Shown in pieces: positions 10,838 through 25,454 of a stretch of 33,324 nt of DNA. Position 1 is the first letter of the stretch; each line of letters begins with the position of its first letter. The stretch spans positions 1 to 33,324 of the forward strand of contig CABXNE010000011.1 of assembly GCA_902513515.1 (NCBI GenBank). The letters run 5' to 3'. This stretch comes from an uncultured SAR86 cluster bacterium (lineage in GTDB: Bacteria > Pseudomonadota > Gammaproteobacteria > Magnimaribacterales > D2472). The notes beneath the pieces are model-generated. The model was not told where the DNA came from and ran no database searches. It saw only the letters and a list, made by a program, of their open reading frames with translations. The position numbers and the translations under genes are program-made.

Positions 10838-11460
10838 TTTTGTTTCACCGCAGGGGTAATTTTTAGTGTTGAGCCATTAAACCCAGGCACTGCGCCCTTA
10901 ACATAAAGTAGATTATTTTGAACGTCTGCCCCCATTAATTCTAAACTTTGAATAGTTTTTGTTTCATGTCCCATATGACCAGACATTTTTTTTCCTTTCC
11001 AAACTCTTCCTGGAGTTTGGCATTGGCCAATTGAGCCGTGAGCTCTGTGTGCCAAGGAATTACCATGTGTTGCATCTTGCATCGCAAAGTTATGCCTTTT
11101 AATAACACCGGCATACCCCTTTCCTTTAGAGGTTCCAGTTACATCAACCATTTTTCCAACTTCAAAAATTTCAGCAGTTAAATGATGTCCGATCTTAAGC
11201 TCTTCGGTTTCTTCGGTTCTGAATTCATACAATTCTCCGTTAGAGATGTTTTGTTTCTTGAAGAATTCTGCGGATGATTTTGTTAAATTCTTGGATGTAT
11301 TCTTAGACACAACAACTGCACTGTATCCATGCTTTTCATGCGTCTTAATATCAGCAACAAAATTTGCTGCAACTGATATAACTGTTACAGGAACAGAAGT
11401 GCCGTCTTCTTGAAAAAGTCTCGACATCCCTGATTTTTTCCCAACTAAGCCAATGCTCAA
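10834..11460 (-). CDS. rplC: 50S ribosomal protein L3 (TTG start)
   Basis: [16 protein letters not shown]...; upstream GGAGAG Shine-Dalgarno. Confidence 0.97.
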   Translation of the reverse strand: MSIGLVGKKSGMSRLFQEDGTSVPVTVISVAANFVADIKTHEKHGYSAVVVSKNTSKNLTKSSAEFFKKQNISNGELYEFRTEETEELKIGHHLTAEIFEVGKMVDVTGTSKGKGYAGVIKRHNFAMQDATHGNSLAHRAHGSIGQCQTPGRVWKGKKMSGHMGHETKTIQSLELMGADVQNNLLYVKGAVPGFNGSTLKITPAVKQK

Positions 11461-11520
11461 TTTACTCTCCTTTTATACGGGGCTTATAACCCTCTATGGC
11501 CGCTAAGCGTTAAAAAAGTA

Positions 11521-11544
11521 ACAAATTAGCCTAGGCTAATTTGT
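11521..11544 (-). terminator. Perfect 24-bp palindrome plus nearby T-tract overlapping the rpsJ stop codon; attenuator/terminator-like
   Basis: ACAAATTAGCCTAGGCTAATTTGT is self-complementary (10-bp stem, CUAG loop) and is followed on the - strand by TACTTTTTTAACG. Confidence 0.5.
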
Positions 11545-11837
11545 ACATCCACCCCAGATGAAAGGTCGAGCTTCATTAAAGCATCAACGGTTTTATCTGT
11601 AGGCTCTACTATATCCATAAGTCTTTTGTATGTTCTTATCTCATACTGATCTCTTGCATCTTTATCTTTATGCGGAGATGTTAGGATTGTTGTTCTTTCT
11701 TTCTTTACAGGCAAAGGAATTGGTCCTTTTACAATCGCGCCAGTTTTTTTTGCAGTTTCAACAATTAATTTTGTTGAAGCATCAATCAAACGATAATCGA
11801 ATGCTTTTAAGCGAATTCTTATTGATTGATTGTCCAA
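11526..11837 (-). CDS. rpsJ: 30S ribosomal protein S10
   Basis: [40 protein letters not shown]. Confidence 0.98.
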   Translation of the reverse strand: MDNQSIRIRLKAFDYRLIDASTKLIVETAKKTGAIVKGPIPLPVKKERTTILTSPHKDKDARDQYEIRTYKRLMDIVEPTDKTVDALMKLDLSSGVDVQISLG

Positions 11838-11880
11838 TTTATTTAATTCCTATATTTCTACTTTATGCAAAATGTTGCGT

Positions 11881-11910
11881 ATTCTATGTCTCTAAAGCCC
11901 TTAATGTCAA
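11881..11910 (-). promoter_or_regulatory. Predicted sigma70 promoter for the S10 operon
   Basis: - strand TTGACA-N18-TAGAAT in the fusA-rpsJ intergenic gap. Confidence 0.7.
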
Positions 11911-11940
11911 CAAATTTAGGGTATTTATCGGTGTATTGTT

Positions 11941-14034
11941 TTAAGAAGTTTTTAACTGTTCAGCAATGTTATTTGGAACTTCAGCATATTTAAGGAATTC
12001 CATAGAAAAACTTGCTCTGCCTTGAGTTGCAGACCTTAAATCCGTTGCATATCCAAACATCTCTGATAAAGGTACCTCTGATCTCACGGTTTTTCCAGTT
12101 GGGATTTCGTCCATCCCTAAGATTATTCCTCTTCTTCTATTTAAGTCACCCACAACATCACCCATATGCTCTTCTGGAGTCACTACTTCTACTGCCATCA
12201 TTGGCTCCAAAAGGACTGGACTTGCTTTAAGACATCCTTCTTTTAATGCCATAGATCCAGCAATTTTAAAAGCCATCTCGCTTGAATCAACATCATGGAA
12301 AGACCCATCGTATAAAGTTGCACGTAGCGCAAGGAGTGGGTAGCCAGCAATCACACCGTTTTTCATTTGCTCTTGAATGCCCTTATCAACAGCTGGTATG
12401 TATTCCTTGGGAACTACACCTCCAACAATCTTATCTACAAACTCGTATTCATCATCTAACCCAAGTGGTTCTAATTTCAGCCAAACATGGCCGTATTGCC
12501 CCTTACCACCACTTTGCCTAACAAATTTTCCTTCTATATCAACTGATTCTCTGATTGTTTCACGATAAGAAACCTGTGGTTTACCAATATTTGCCTCTAC
12601 ATCAAACTCTCTTCTCATTCTGTCAACAAGCACATCTAAATGAAGTTCGCCCATTCCTGAGATAATTGTTTGAGCAGACTCCTCATCGGTATGAACTCTA
12701 AACGATGGATCTTCTTGAGCAAGCTTGCCAAGAGCAACACCCATCTTCTCTTGATCTGATTTTGTTTTTGGCTCTACAGCTACTGAGATTACTGGTTCAG
12801 GAAAATCCATTCTCTCAAGCACAACCTGATCTCCTAAGTCACAAAGAGTGTCTCCGGTGGTAACATCTTTAAGTCCAATGCATGCAGCAATATCGCCAGC
12901 ACGTATCTCTTTAATTTCATTGCGATCATTTGAATGCATTTGAACCATTCTTCCAACTCTTTCTTTCTTTGTCTTGGTTGAGTTCATTACACCGTCACCA
13001 ACAGAAAGCACTCCAGAATAAACTCTAATAAATGTTAAGGTTCCAACAAAGGGATCAGTAGCAATTTTAAAAGCCAATGCTGAAAATGGCTCTTCATCTG
13101 AAGATGATCTGCTTATTTCAACTTCCTCATCATCAGGCAATGATCCTTTTATAGCCTTAACTTCATTTGGAGCAGGCAAATATTCAATTGCAGCATCTAA
13201 AACAGCTTGCACACCTTTATTTTTAAACGCTGAACCACAAAAAGCAGGAACTATTTCATTTGCAAGAGTTCTAATTCTAATCCCTTCTTTAATCTGCTCA
13301 GGGCTTAATTCACCATTTTCTAAATATGCATTCATTAATTCTTCATTTGCTTCTGCTGCACTTTCAGCCATGGACTCTCTTAGGGATTCGCATGTATCTA
13401 AAATATCTGCTGGAATTTCTTGCTCTTCAAAAGTGAGCCCTTGATCATCTTCATTCCAAAAGATAGCTTTCATCTTAACTAAATCAACTACGCCTTTAAA
13501 ATCTTCCTCTGCTCCAATGTTGTATTGCATAGGAACAACATTTGCTTTTAATCTATCCTTGATTTGATTAGTTACTCGTGAAAAATCTGCACCAGCTCTA
13601 TCCATTTTGTTTACAAAAACAATTCTAGGAACCTCATATCTATCAGCTTGCCGCCAAACAGTTTCTGACTGAGGCTCAACACCAGAAGTACCACAAAATA
13701 CAACCACCGCTCCGTCTAAGACTCTTAAAGATCTTTCAACTTCAATAGTAAAATCTACGTGGCCCGGTGTATCGATGATATTAATTCTGTGTTGAGGAAA
13801 TTGTTGCTCCATGCCTGACCAAAAGCAGGTAGTTGCAGCTGAGGTAATAGTAATACCTCTTTCTTGCTCTTGCTCCATCCAATCCATAGTTGCTGCGCCA
13901 TCATGAACTTCACCAATTTTATGAGATAATCCTGTATAAAAAAGGACTCTCTCAGTAGTAGTAGTTTTACCCGCATCAACATGAGCACAAATACCAATAT
14001 TTCTGTACTTACTAAGTTCAGTCTGTCTAGCCAT
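11941..14034 (-). CDS. fusA: Elongation factor G
   Basis: [42 protein letters not shown]. Confidence 0.98.
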   Translation of the reverse strand: MARQTELSKYRNIGICAHVDAGKTTTTERVLFYTGLSHKIGEVHDGAATMDWMEQEQERGITITSAATTCFWSGMEQQFPQHRINIIDTPGHVDFTIEVERSLRVLDGAVVVFCGTSGVEPQSETVWRQADRYEVPRIVFVNKMDRAGADFSRVTNQIKDRLKANVVPMQYNIGAEEDFKGVVDLVKMKAIFWNEDDQGLTFEEQEIPADILDTCESLRESMAESAAEANEELMNAYLENGELSPEQIKEGIRIRTLANEIVPAFCGSAFKNKGVQAVLDAAIEYLPAPNEVKAIKGSLPDDEEVEISRSSSDEEPFSALAFKIATDPFVGTLTFIRVYSGVLSVGDGVMNSTKTKKERVGRMVQMHSNDRNEIKEIRAGDIAACIGLKDVTTGDTLCDLGDQVVLERMDFPEPVISVAVEPKTKSDQEKMGVALGKLAQEDPSFRVHTDEESAQTIISGMGELHLDVLVDRMRREFDVEANIGKPQVSYRETIRESVDIEGKFVRQSGGKGQYGHVWLKLEPLGLDDEYEFVDKIVGGVVPKEYIPAVDKGIQEQMKNGVIAGYPLLALRATLYDGSFHDVDSSEMAFKIAGSMALKEGCLKASPVLLEPMMAVEVVTPEEHMGDVVGDLNRRRGIILGMDEIPTGKTVRSEVPLSEMFGYATDLRSATQGRASFSMEFLKYAEVPNNIAEQLKTS

Positions 14035-14059
14035 ATTAAAACCTATGAAATGTTACTAA

Positions 14060-14904
<845 letters not shown>

Positions 14905-14923
14905 AATTTAATAGTTGGACGCG

Positions 14924-14952
14924 ATTTTATAGACATGCTTCACTACGGTCAA
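14924..14952 (-). promoter_or_regulatory. Predicted sigma70 promoter of the str operon (rpsL-rpsG-fusA)
   Basis: - strand TTGACC-N17-TAAAAT in the 50-bp rpoC-rpsL gap. Confidence 0.7.
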
Positions 14953-14954
14953 CA

Positions 14955-17900
14955 TTATTCCTCAGTTTCTTGTAATTCTTGTCGCAATGCTGCTTCAATT
15001 TCGTCCTCAGATAGCATCGATTCGGAAGAATCGCTTGCTTTCTTAGCCGCCATTTGATCATGGAACTCCATTCCAGTTCCAGCTGGTATCAATCTTCCTA
15101 CAACAACATTTTCCTTCAAACCTCTTAGGTAATCTACTTTACCTGTTACAGATGCTTCTGTTAGAACACGTGTAGTTTCTTGGAAAGAAGCGGCAGAAAT
15201 AAATGAATTAGTTGTGAGAGAAGCTTTGGTGATTCCAAGCAAGACTCTTTCAAAACGCGCAGGTTCTTTATTTGCTGCAATTGCTTTAGCATTTTCTTCA
15301 ACCAGCTCAGCATATTCAACCTGATCGCCTTGAATAAACTTAGTATCTTCACCATCAATAATTAATGCCTTTCTAAGCATTTGACGCAAAATAGTTTCAA
15401 TATGCTTATCGTTAATAAGAACTCCTTGAAGCCTGTAGACATCTTGAATTTCGTTGACTATAAAGTTAGTTAGCTGAGGAATTCCTCTTAAGCGCAAGAT
15501 ATCGTGTGGACTTAATGGACCATCAGAGATAATGTCACCTTTTTCTATTCTCTCACCCTCAAACACTGTAAGAATTCTGTGTTTAGGAATAAGCATCTCG
15601 ACGTTTTGAGTTTTCTTAGTTGCCCCATCAGGAGTGATAACCAATCTAACTTTGCCTTTAGTTTCTTTTCCAAAGGCAATGATTCCACTTTCTTCAGCAA
15701 GAACCGCCGCATCTTTTGGCTTTCTTGCCTCGAAAAGATCAGCAACCCTTGGAAGACCACCAGTAATATCTTTAGTTTTTGATCCTTCTAAAGGTATCCT
15801 TGCAAGGACTTCACCAGCGTGTAACTTCTTGCCATCTTTTAAATTAACCAATGCCTTAGCAGGTAAAGAATAATTTGCAGGTGTTTTATGCTCACCCAAT
15901 GGAACAGGTTTACCTTTTCCGTCAACTAGAGCTATAGATGGAACCTTGTCTTTTCCGGCAGAAGGTCTTTCAGCAACATCAATAACCTCGATACTACTTA
16001 GTCCGGTCAGTTCATCAGTTTTTGAGCGGACAGTTACACCATCATCTATGTCTGTAAATTGAACAATGCCTTCAACTTCACTAATAATTGGTCGAGTGTA
16101 TGGATCCCAACCTGCGATTTTAAGTCCTGGCTCTACATTTGTTTGATCCTTTACAAATAAAGTAGCTCCATAGATTAATTTATGTTGCTCTATCAATTTT
16201 CCTTTTTCATCAGTTAAGGTTACTTGGCTATTTCTAGAAACAACAACCTCTTGCTTATCTTTATTGGTCACTGTTTTCATGTCTGCAGAAAAGTTAATCA
16301 TTCCAGCATTATTAACAACAATTGCATTATCTTCTGATGAACTAGACGCAGCTCCACCAATATGGAAAGTACGCATGGTTAATTGAGTTCCTGGCTCGCC
16401 AATTGATTGCGCGGCCACAACTCCGACAGCCTCCCCTCTATGAACTAGGTGACCTCTGGCTAAATCTCTACCATAACACTTTGAGCAAACACCATAACTG
16501 GCTTCGCAAGTCATTGGCGATCTAACTTTTAGTGTTGAAATATTTAACTCATCAATTTTCTTAACTGAATCCTCATCAATAAGATGGTCTATCGAATAAA
16601 CCTCTTCTCCATCTGCATTATTGATTGGCTCTGCAATTACCCTACCTAGGATTCTTTCTGTAAGTGGCTGAATAATATCTCCGCCCTCAACAATCGATGA
16701 AACAACGATTGAATGATCAGTACCACAATCATCCTCAACAACAACTGAATCCATGGCAACATCACATAATCTTCTGGTTAAATACCCTGAGTTAGCAGTT
16801 TTCAGAGCTGTATCAGCTAGACCTTTTCGAGCTCCATGAGTGGATATAAAGTACTGAAGGACAGATAATCCCTCTCTAAAGTTTGCAGTAATTGGAGTTT
16901 CAATAATAGAGCCATCTGGCTTAGACATTAATCCACGCATTCCAGATAGCTGTCTAATCTGAGCAGGAGATCCTCTGGCACCAGAGTCGGCATAAATAAA
17001 TACAGAATTGAATGATGCCTGATCAACTTCTTTGCCTTCGGTATCTTGAACTTGATCGGTACTAATTTTTGCCATCATTGCTTTTGCAACTTTTTCATTC
17101 GCACGAGACCAAATATCAATTACTTTATTGTATCGTTCTCCTTGAGTAACAAGGCCAGACTCATATTGCGATTCAATTGATTTCACTTCTTTTTCCGCTG
17201 CATCAATAATACCTGGCTTTTCTTCTGGGATAACAAAATCATCCACACCAATGGAAGATCCTGAACGTGTTGAATGTTCAAACCCAAGATACATAAGCTG
17301 ATCTGCAAAGATCACAGTATCCTTTAGACCAGCCTTTCTGTATGAAATATCTATTAAATTAGAAACAGATTTCTTATCCAAGGTTTTATTTACATTATCA
17401 AAACCAACCTCAATAGGTGCAATTCTCCAAACCAACACTCTACCTACGGTTGTATCTTCGAGGAAGGTTCCTTTATCAGCATTTGTAATCCTAACTTTGA
17501 TATTTGCATGAATATCTAAGGTTTCTGATTCATATGCTCTTAATACTTCATCAGGGTTGCTAAATACTCTTCCGTCACCTTTAACATTAACTTTATCTCG
17601 AGTCATGTAGTAAAGACCTAAAACTATATCCTGCGTGGGATTAATAATTGGCTCTCCATTTGCAGGAGATAAAATATTATTTGTTGACATCATTAGAGCA
17701 CGAGACTCCAGCTGAGCCTCTATAGAAAGAGGAACGTGGACAGCCATCTGATCTCCATCAAAGTCAGCGTTAAAAGCAACACAAACCAACGGATGAAGCT
17801 GAATAGCCTTACCCTCAACTAGGAGAGGTTCAAATGCTTGGATTCCTAACCTATGTAGAGTTGGAGCTCTGTTTAAAAGAATTGGATGCTCTCTAATTAC

Positions 17901-19136
17901 GTCTTCTAAAATTTCCCAAACCTCAGGAGTTTCTCTTTCTACTAGTTTTTTAGCTGCTTTAATTGTGGTAGCGAGTTCTTTTTGCTCAAGCTTTCCGTAT
18001 ACATATGGTTTAAATAACTCAAGCGCCATTTTTTTAGGAAGTCCACACTGATGTAATTTCAAATTAGGACCTGCAACAATTACAGATCTACCTGAATAAT
18101 CAACACGCTTACCTAGTAAATTTTGCCTGAATCTTCCACCTTTACCTTTAATCATGTCAGCCAAAGATTTCAATGGTCGCTTGTTAGTTCCTGTAATTAC
18201 TCGGCCTCTTCTACCATTATCAAGAAGCGCATCAACACTTTCTTGAAGCATTCTTTTTTCATTTCTAACAATGATATCTGGGGCACTTAACTCTAATAGG
18301 CGCTTCAATCTGTTGTTTCTATTGATTACTCTTCTATACAGATCATTAAGATCTGAAGTCGCAAAACGGCCTCCCTCTAGAGGAACTAATGGTCTAAGAT
18401 CAGGAGGTAAAACTGGTAATACATTCATGATCATCCATTCAGGTTTATTTCCAGACTCATTAAAAGCTTCGAGGAGTTTTAATCTTTTAGATAATTTTTT
18501 AAGTTTGGTTTCTGAATTAGTTTGCGGAACTTCCTCACGGATAATCCTTATTTCCTCTTCTAAATCAATTTCTTGTAATAGCATTTGAACTGCTTCTGCG
18601 CCCATAGAGGCTGTAAATTCATCTCCATACTGATCAAATGCTTCTACATACTCTTCTTCAGTTAAAATTTGACATTTTTCTAATTCTGTTAACCCAGGAT
18701 CAGTAACAATATAGCTTTCAAAATATAAAACTCTTTCAATTTCTCTTAGTGTAATATCAAGCAATAATCCTATTCTTGAAGGAAGTGATTTTAAAAACCA
18801 TATATGAGCAACAGGAGCAGCTAGCTCTATATGACCCATTCGATCTCTTCTTACTTTTGCTAAAGTAACTTCTACTCCACACTTCTCACATACAACACCA
18901 CGATGCTTCATACGCTTGTATTTTCCACAAACACACTCGTAATCTTTTACTGGTCCAAAAATTTTGGCACAGAATAGACCATCCCTTTCTGGCTTAAAAG
19001 TACGATAGTTAATAGTTTCAGGTTTTTTTACTTCACCAAATGACCAGGATCTGACCATCTGAGGAGAAGCTAGCCCAGCAGTGATTGAAGAAAAATCTTC
19101 TTGCTTAGCCTTTAATGAATTTAGTAAATCTTTCAA
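14955..19136 (-). CDS. rpoC: DNA-directed RNA polymerase subunit beta'
   Basis: [12 protein letters not shown] catalytic motif; zinc-binding [20 protein letters not shown]. Confidence 0.99.
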   Translation of the reverse strand: MKDLLNSLKAKQEDFSSITAGLASPQMVRSWSFGEVKKPETINYRTFKPERDGLFCAKIFGPVKDYECVCGKYKRMKHRGVVCEKCGVEVTLAKVRRDRMGHIELAAPVAHIWFLKSLPSRIGLLLDITLREIERVLYFESYIVTDPGLTELEKCQILTEEEYVEAFDQYGDEFTASMGAEAVQMLLQEIDLEEEIRIIREEVPQTNSETKLKKLSKRLKLLEAFNESGNKPEWMIMNVLPVLPPDLRPLVPLEGGRFATSDLNDLYRRVINRNNRLKRLLELSAPDIIVRNEKRMLQESVDALLDNGRRGRVITGTNKRPLKSLADMIKGKGGRFRQNLLGKRVDYSGRSVIVAGPNLKLHQCGLPKKMALELFKPYVYGKLEQKELATTIKAAKKLVERETPEVWEILEDVIREHPILLNRAPTLHRLGIQAFEPLLVEGKAIQLHPLVCVAFNADFDGDQMAVHVPLSIEAQLESRALMMSTNNILSPANGEPIINPTQDIVLGLYYMTRDKVNVKGDGRVFSNPDEVLRAYESETLDIHANIKVRITNADKGTFLEDTTVGRVLVWRIAPIEVGFDNVNKTLDKKSVSNLIDISYRKAGLKDTVIFADQLMYLGFEHSTRSGSSIGVDDFVIPEEKPGIIDAAEKEVKSIESQYESGLVTQGERYNKVIDIWSRANEKVAKAMMAKISTDQVQDTEGKEVDQASFNSVFIYADSGARGSPAQIRQLSGMRGLMSKPDGSIIETPITANFREGLSVLQYFISTHGARKGLADTALKTANSGYLTRRLCDVAMDSVVVEDDCGTDHSIVVSSIVEGGDIIQPLTERILGRVIAEPINNADGEEVYSIDHLIDEDSVKKIDELNISTLKVRSPMTCEASYGVCSKCYGRDLARGHLVHRGEAVGVVAAQSIGEPGTQLTMRTFHIGGAASSSSEDNAIVVNNAGMINFSADMKTVTNKDKQEVVVSRNSQVTLTDEKGKLIEQHKLIYGATLFVKDQTNVEPGLKIAGWDPYTRPIISEVEGIVQFTDIDDGVTVRSKTDELTGLSSIEVIDVAERPSAGKDKVPSIALVDGKGKPVPLGEHKTPANYSLPAKALVNLKDGKKLHAGEVLARIPLEGSKTKDITGGLPRVADLFEARKPKDAAVLAEESGIIAFGKETKGKVRLVITPDGATKKTQNVEMLIPKHRILTVFEGERIEKGDIISDGPLSPHDILRLRGIPQLTNFIVNEIQDVYRLQGVLINDKHIETILRQMLRKALIIDGEDTKFIQGDQVEYAELVEENAKAIAANKEPARFERVLLGITKASLTTNSFISAASFQETTRVLTEASVTGKVDYLRGLKENVVVGRLIPAGTGMEFHDQMAAKKASDSSESMLSEDEIEAALRQELQETEE

Positions 19137-19145
19137 TTATTTCTC

Positions 19146-22100
19146 CTAATTTTCAGAATCAAGTTCTAGGTTAATTCCAAGTGATCGAATCTCTTTTGTG
19201 AGTACATTAAATGACTCAGGGATATTTGCATCCATTTCATAGTTTCCATCGACAATATTTTTATACATTTTAGTTCGGCCAGGAACATCATCAGATTTAA
19301 CTGTAAGCATCTCTTGAAGAGTATATGAAGCGCCATATGCTTCAAGGGCCCATACTTCCATTTCACCAAATCTTTGCCCACCAAACTGAGCTTTTCCGCC
19401 GAGAGGTTGCTGAGTAACAAGGCTGTATGAACCTGTTGAACGAGCATGCATTTTATCATCAACCAAATGATTTAATTTGATCATGTACATGTATCCAACT
19501 GTTACAGGTCGCTCGAACTGTCTGCCAGTTCTTCCATCAAAGAGTGTCAATTGACCAGACTCAGGAAGGTCAGCAAGCTTTAGTAATTCTTTAATCTCAG
19601 ATTCTTTAGCCCCATCAAAAACAGGCGTCGCAATTGGCAATCCATCTGAAAGATTGCTGGCCAAAGACTGAATTTCAGTATTATTAAAAGAATTAAGATC
19701 TTCTTTAATTGTTGCATTTTTGTTATATAAGACATCAAGGTATTTTTTAAGCTCATCAGCTTTAGCTTTGGCTTTAATCATTTTATTGATTTTTACACCA
19801 ATTCCTTTTGCAGCTGATCCCATGTGGGTCTCGAGAATCTGCCCTACATTCATTCTAGATGGAACACCAAGAGGATTCAGGACGATATCAACAGGATTCC
19901 CGTCACTGTCATATGGCATATCTTCAATTGGCATGATCTCTGATATGACACCTTTGTTACCATGTCTACCAGCCATCTTATCTCCCGGCTGAATTCTTCT
20001 TTTAACCGCAAGATAAACTTTTACAATTTTGATAACCCCAGGAGCAAGATCATGGCCTCTAGTGATCTTTTGTTTTTTCTGATCAAAACTTTCTTGAATA
20101 TCTTTGAGATATTGTTTTAAAGCCTTCTCAGTATCTTCAATTTTGTTATTAGCAGAATTATCAGCTGTTCTTACTGACAATAGATCATCCAAAGTCAAAT
20201 CTGATAAATCATCGGCTGAGGGAGAAGAGCCCCTCTTAAGTCCTGGTCCCTTGGAGATCTTGGAGCCTTTAATAATATCAACGAGACGGATTCTTGTTGC
20301 ATCATTAATGATTTTAATCTGATCATCAGTATCTTTTTTTGCAACAGATAAATGATCAGCTTCAATTGACTGAGTTCTCTCATCTTTCTCCATTCCATCC
20401 CTAGTGAAGACTTCAACTCCAATAACAGTACCGTTAATACTTGATGGAACTCTCAATGATGTATCTTTTACATCAGAGGCTTTTTCTCCAAAAATTGCAC
20501 GTAATAGCTTTTCTTCAGGCGATAATTGAGTTTCACCTTTAGGGGTAATTTTACCAACCAAAATATCTCCAGCTTTGACTTCAGCGCCGACATAAACCAT
20601 CCCACATTCATCAAGCTTTCCAAGGGATCCTTCTCCAACATTGGGAATATCAGCTGTAATCTCCTCTGAGCCAAGTTTTGTGTCCCTTGAAATACAAGTT
20701 AGTTCCTGTATGTGAATAGAAGTAAATCTATCTTCTCGTGAAACTTTTTCAGACATCAAAATAGAATCTTCAAAGTTATATCCATTCCAAGGCATAAAAG
20801 CTATTCGGATGTTTTGACCTAATGCTAATTCACCATTGTCTACTGATGGTCCGTCTGCAAGAATGTCTCCAAATTTTATTTTATCTCCAATTGAAACCAG
20901 AGGTCTCTGATTGATACAAGTATTTTGATTTGATCTTGTGTACTTTGTGAGGTTGTAAATATCAACAGCATTATTTGAATTCTTAGAATCAGTTACACGA
21001 ACAACAATTCTTGCGGCATCAACATTCTCGACCACGCCATTATTCTTAGCCACAACACAAACACCAGAATCACCGGCAACAACTGTCTCAAAACCAGTTC
21101 CAACAAGAGGTTTCTCAGGCTTTAGTACTGGAACAGCTTGACGCATCATGTTTGAACCCATTAGGGCTCTATTAGCATCATCATGCTCAAGAAAAGGAAT
21201 TAAAGAAGCAGCAACAGAAACAACCTGTTGGGGTGCTACATCCATTAAATCAATTCTTTCTGGACTCATCAAGGCAGAATCACCATTGTGTCGAACTGGC
21301 ACAAGATCATCTGCAAACTTTCCTGATTTATCTAATGCTGCATTTGCCTGAGCAATAATATGCTCTCCCTCATCGATTGCAGAAAGGTAAATAATATCAT
21401 TAGTAACCTTACCTTTAACGACTTTTCTATATGGACTTTCAATAAATCCGAAAGAGTTGGTTCTTGAGTAACATGCAAATGAGTTAATCAGTCCAATATT
21501 TGGCCCCTCAGGCGTTTCAATTGGACACAATCTTCCATAATGAGTTGGATGAACGTCCCTGACTTCAAAACCTGCACGCTCTCTGGTTAAGCCGCCTGGT
21601 CCAAGAGCTGAAACTCTTCGCTTATGAGTTATTTCCGATAAAGGATTATTCTGATCCATAAACTGAGACAGCTGGCTTGAGCCAAAAAATTCTTTAATGG
21701 CTGCAGTGACAGGTTTTGCATTGATAAGATCTTGTGGACCAAGCTCATCAGCTTCAGCCATGCTTAGCCTTTCCCTTACAGCTCGCTCTACCCTTATTAA
21801 ACCAACCCTAAATTGGTTAGCAGTCATTTCTCCTACAGATCTAACTCGTCTGTTGCCCAAATGATCAATATCATCAACTGTGTCATGCCCGTCCCTTATA
21901 GCCACTATTCCTTTCATAACACGCAAGATGTCATCAAGATCTAGGATTCCAGGGTTTTCTTTTGTAGCATCTATTTTTAATCTACGATTAAATTTCATTC
22001 TACCAACTTCAGAAAGATCATAGCGCTCATGATTAAAAAATAGATTTTGAAATAATTGCTCGGCTGAATCCTTTGTTGGTGGCTCCCCTGGTCTCATCAT

Positions 22101-23216
22101 TCTATATATCTCAACCAATGCTTCTAACTTGTTTGAAGTGGGGTCAGCTCTCAGTGTTGTAGATATGTATGGGCCTTTATCAAGCTCATTAATATATAGA
22201 GTGTGAAGTTCAGTTATATTTGCTTCCCGCAAAGATTCAATTATTAATTGGTCTAGTTCTGTGTTTGCTGAGACTAAGACTTCACCAGTCTCTTGATCAA
22301 ATAAATCTTTTGCGAGAACTTTCCCAATTAAAAAATCATCTTCAACTTTAAGCGCAGTCATTTTAGCTTGCTCAAGCTCGCGGACATGTCTTGCGGTAAT
22401 TCGCTTGTTTGCTTCAACAACTACTTTTGATCTAATTTTTAGATCGACAGGTAAAGTTTGACCTCTCAGCCTGGATGGAATTAATTCAATACATACTCCA
22501 GCTTTTTCTATTTGAACAGTATCAATTTCATAAAAATGCTGAAGAATTTCCTCAGTACCCATATCCATAGCTTTTAAGATAATGGTAGCTGGAATTTTTC
22601 TTCTTCTGTCAATTCTACAAAATAGATTGTCTTTTGGATCAAATTCAAAATCTAACCATGAGCCTCTATAAGGAATGATACGGGCAGAATAGAGTACTTT
22701 ACCTGATGAATGAGTTTTGCCTTTATCATGATCAAAGAAAACACCTGGCGATCTATGCAGTTGGTTAACTACAACTCTTTCTGTGCCGTTGATAACAAAT
22801 GAACCATTTTCAGTCATCAATGGAACCTCGCCCATAAAAACCTCGCCCTCTTTAACATCTTTAACTTCTTGGAAGTTTGTATCTCGATCGTAAATTACTA
22901 AACGGACCACAATTCGTAGGGGAGCTGAATAGCTTAAACCTTGAATTAAGCATTCTTGAACTGTGTAGCCAGGTTTTCCTAACCCATATGAAACATATTC
23001 AAGGGCAGCATTGCCAGACACACTAGTAATAGGAAAAAGAGTTTGAAAAACTTCCTCAAGACCTTTATTTTCTCTTGCGCCTGCTTCAACGTGCTGTTGA
23101 AGGAACTGTGAGTACGATTCAAGCTGAGTCTCAATAAGTTTAGGAAGCTTCATGACTTTTGGAAGTCTTCCGAAGTTTTTTCTTATTCTTCTTTTTTCTG
23201 TATAGCTATATGACAT
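19146..23216 (-). CDS. rpoB: DNA-directed RNA polymerase subunit beta
   Basis: [34 protein letters not shown] (Rif region); C-terminal [18 protein letters not shown]. Confidence 0.99.
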   Translation of the reverse strand: MSYSYTEKRRIRKNFGRLPKVMKLPKLIETQLESYSQFLQQHVEAGARENKGLEEVFQTLFPITSVSGNAALEYVSYGLGKPGYTVQECLIQGLSYSAPLRIVVRLVIYDRDTNFQEVKDVKEGEVFMGEVPLMTENGSFVINGTERVVVNQLHRSPGVFFDHDKGKTHSSGKVLYSARIIPYRGSWLDFEFDPKDNLFCRIDRRRKIPATIILKAMDMGTEEILQHFYEIDTVQIEKAGVCIELIPSRLRGQTLPVDLKIRSKVVVEANKRITARHVRELEQAKMTALKVEDDFLIGKVLAKDLFDQETGEVLVSANTELDQLIIESLREANITELHTLYINELDKGPYISTTLRADPTSNKLEALVEIYRMMRPGEPPTKDSAEQLFQNLFFNHERYDLSEVGRMKFNRRLKIDATKENPGILDLDDILRVMKGIVAIRDGHDTVDDIDHLGNRRVRSVGEMTANQFRVGLIRVERAVRERLSMAEADELGPQDLINAKPVTAAIKEFFGSSQLSQFMDQNNPLSEITHKRRVSALGPGGLTRERAGFEVRDVHPTHYGRLCPIETPEGPNIGLINSFACYSRTNSFGFIESPYRKVVKGKVTNDIIYLSAIDEGEHIIAQANAALDKSGKFADDLVPVRHNGDSALMSPERIDLMDVAPQQVVSVAASLIPFLEHDDANRALMGSNMMRQAVPVLKPEKPLVGTGFETVVAGDSGVCVVAKNNGVVENVDAARIVVRVTDSKNSNNAVDIYNLTKYTRSNQNTCINQRPLVSIGDKIKFGDILADGPSVDNGELALGQNIRIAFMPWNGYNFEDSILMSEKVSREDRFTSIHIQELTCISRDTKLGSEEITADIPNVGEGSLGKLDECGMVYVGAEVKAGDILVGKITPKGETQLSPEEKLLRAIFGEKASDVKDTSLRVPSSINGTVIGVEVFTRDGMEKDERTQSIEADHLSVAKKDTDDQIKIINDATRIRLVDIIKGSKISKGPGLKRGSSPSADDLSDLTLDDLLSVRTADNSANNKIEDTEKALKQYLKDIQESFDQKKQKITRGHDLAPGVIKIVKVYLAVKRRIQPGDKMAGRHGNKGVISEIMPIEDMPYDSDGNPVDIVLNPLGVPSRMNVGQILETHMGSAAKGIGVKINKMIKAKAKADELKKYLDVLYNKNATIKEDLNSFNNTEIQSLASNLSDGLPIATPVFDGAKESEIKELLKLADLPESGQLTLFDGRTGRQFERPVTVGYMYMIKLNHLVDDKMHARSTGSYSLVTQQPLGGKAQFGGQRFGEMEVWALEAYGASYTLQEMLTVKSDDVPGRTKMYKNIVDGNYEMDANIPESFNVLTKEIRSLGINLELDSEN

Positions 23217-23254
23217 ATGTCGCCCTTTAAAAATGTATTATTGAAAGTGAAAGA

Positions 23255-23635
23255 TTATTTAAGCTCTCCTGTGGCTCCTGCCTCAGTTAGTTGCTTAAGC
23301 ATTTCTTCAGCATCAGCTTTCTTAACAGCTTCTTTCAAAGTGTTAGGAGCGCCATCAACTAAATCTTTAGCTTCTTTCAATCCAAGTCCAGTAATAGCAC
23401 GTACAGCTTTAATTACTTGAACTTTTTGATCACCAGCTGCAGTCAAAACTACATCAAAGTCATCTTTCTCTTCAGCAGCCTCGCCAGCATCACCGCCAGC
23501 AGCAGCAGGAGCAGCGGCTACAGCAGCAGCTGCAGTAACACCGAATTTCTCCTCTATAGCTGAAATAAGTTCAACCAAGTCCATTACGGACATTTCTTCT
23601 ATCGCGCTTAGAATATCGTCTTTAGATATTGCCAT
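23255..23635 (-). CDS. rplL: 50S ribosomal protein L7/L12
   Basis: Ala-rich hinge; [39 protein letters not shown]. Confidence 0.98.
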   Translation of the reverse strand: MAISKDDILSAIEEMSVMDLVELISAIEEKFGVTAAAAVAAAPAAAGGDAGEAAEEKDDFDVVLTAAGDQKVQVIKAVRAITGLGLKEAKDLVDGAPNTLKEAVKKADAEEMLKQLTEAGATGELK

Positions 23636-23650
23636 TTTTCTCTCCTAGAT

Positions 23651-24181
23651 TTAGGCGTTAGCCTGTTTGTTGTCTCGAACTGCAGAAAGAACCCTAGCTA
23701 ATTTGCTTGGCACTTCGTTAAGAAGTGTTGCAAATTTACCTATAGGCGCTTGTAGCACTGCAGCAATAAGAGTTAGTGCTTCTTCTCGTGATGGCAGAGA
23801 TGCAAGAACATCAATTTGTGATCCATCAAGAAGTTGCCCTTCCACAACTAAAGCTTTGATCTCAAGAGCTTCAAAGTTTTTTGCGTAAGTTTTTAACATC
23901 TTCGCTGCTGCACCTGGCTCAGCATATGAGAAAGCAAAAAGTGAGGGACCTGTTAACACTTCATCAGTACAACCAAAGTCAGTGCCTTCAAATGCCAATT
24001 TTGCAAGAGAGTTTTTTATAACCTGAATATGAACTCCAGATTCTGTTCCTTGTTTTCTAATTTCAGTTAACTCAGAAACCTTAAGGCCTCTGGCATCTGA
24101 AATCACAAGTGAAGACGCAGAAGCCGAAACTTCCTTAACTTCTTGAACTATTCTCTCTTTATCTTCTCTAGCTAACGCCAC
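23651..24181 (-). CDS. rplJ: 50S ribosomal protein L10 (GTG start)
   Basis: Sequence and synteny between L1 and L7/L12. Confidence 0.97.
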   Translation of the reverse strand: MALAREDKERIVQEVKEVSASASSLVISDARGLKVSELTEIRKQGTESGVHIQVIKNSLAKLAFEGTDFGCTDEVLTGPSLFAFSYAEPGAAAKMLKTYAKNFEALEIKALVVEGQLLDGSQIDVLASLPSREEALTLIAAVLQAPIGKFATLLNEVPSKLARVLSAVRDNKQANA

Positions 24182-24333
24182 AGCAATTCTCCTATTAATG
24201 CCTTTCGGCTAATCAGTGACAAACCGCCTACGCAATTTGAACACCACCTACGTAGGAAATTAAGCTTTCGCACCTACGGTCTTTGACGGCTGCGATTATC
24301 GCAACAATCTAAGGTCAAAAAAGACCCTAAAAC
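24182..24333 (-). promoter_or_regulatory. Putative L10 leader (autoregulatory mRNA leader of rplJ-rplL)
   Basis: 152-nt structured leader upstream of rplJ: CGTAGG/CCTACG stem and GCCGAAAGGC hairpin just before GGAG; position matches the known L10 leader. Confidence 0.6.
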
Positions 24334-25029
24334 TTATACAACTAACGACGCAGGAGTAACTTTTACCCCTGGCCCCATAGTGCTACTCAAAGCAACACTT
24401 CGAATATATATACCTTTAGCAGTAGCTGGCTTTAACTTCTTTACTTCTTCAAGCATAGCCGCTGCATTTTCTTGAATTTGGCTGAATGAAAATGAAACTT
24501 TTCCTATGCATCCATGCAATATTCCATTTTTATCTGTTCTAAAACGAACTTGGCCTGATTTAGCATTATTAATTGCTTCACCAACTTTTTCGGTTACTGT
24601 TCCTGTCTTAGGATTAGGCATTAGGCCTTTTGGTCCCAAAACCTGACCTAATTGACCAACTATTTTCATAGCGGCTTGTGAGGAAATTACCACATCAACA
24701 TCAATTTCTTCTTTTTTAAATCTCTCTGCTAAATCTTCCATACCAACAAATTCTGCTCCTGCATCATCAGCTTCCTTTGCTTGGTCTCCATCAGCAAAAA
24801 CTGCAACAGTAACCTTTTTGCCTAGCGAATGAGGAAGCGTGATGGCGCCTCTGACATTCTGGTCAGATTTACCTGGGTCGATACCTAATCTAAGTGCTAT
24901 ATCCACAGATTCATCAAACTTATTCGATTTAACCGTTTGAAATATATTCATTGCCTCTTCTAATGAGTAAGTATTCTCTGGATCAACAAGCTCCAACAAT
25001 TGTTTTTTCTTCTTTGTAAGCTTAGTCAT
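24334..25029 (-). CDS. rplA: 50S ribosomal protein L1
   Basis: [15 protein letters not shown] motif. Confidence 0.98.
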   Translation of the reverse strand: MTKLTKKKKQLLELVDPENTYSLEEAMNIFQTVKSNKFDESVDIALRLGIDPGKSDQNVRGAITLPHSLGKKVTVAVFADGDQAKEADDAGAEFVGMEDLAERFKKEEIDVDVVISSQAAMKIVGQLGQVLGPKGLMPNPKTGTVTEKVGEAINNAKSGQVRFRTDKNGILHGCIGKVSFSFSQIQENAAAMLEEVKKLKPATAKGIYIRSVALSSTMGPGVKVTPASLVV

Positions 25030-25454
25030 TATTTCACTTCTACTCCCATGCTTCTTGCAGTGCCTGCAATAATTTTGACTGCCTGATCCATATCATTTGC
25101 ATTTAAATCTTTTTGTTTTGCTGTAACGATCTCTTCTAGTTGAGCTCTTGTTATTGAGCCAACTTTTTCTCTATTTGGCTCGCCGCTTCCCTTGCTTATT
25201 CCTGCAGCCTTCTTTATGAGAACTGATGCTGGTGCTGACTTAACTTCAAAAGTAAATGATTTATCTTCGTATACAGTTATGACAACAGGAAGTGTTAACC
25301 CTTTTTCCATGTTTTGAGTTTCAGCATTAAATGCATTACAGAAATCCATTATATTAACTGCTGCTTGGCCAAGAGCTGGTCCGACTGGAGGGCTTGGATT
25401 TGCTGCGCCTGCAGGTATTTGTAGTTTTAAAATTGTTGCTACTTTCTTTGCCAT
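25029..25454 (-). CDS. rplK: 50S ribosomal protein L11
   Basis: [29 protein letters not shown]. Confidence 0.98.
   Translation of the reverse strand: MAKKVATILKLQIPAGAANPSPPVGPALGQAAVNIMDFCNAFNAETQNMEKGLTLPVVITVYEDKSFTFEVKSAPASVLIKKAAGISKGSGEPNREKVGSITRAQLEEIVTAKQKDLNANDMDQAVKIIAGTARSMGVEVK

Noticed and set aside
15161-23420. Multiple 60-105 aa ORFs opposite or out of frame within rpoC, rpoB, rplL
   Set aside because: Shadow ORFs inside conserved genes without independent support.
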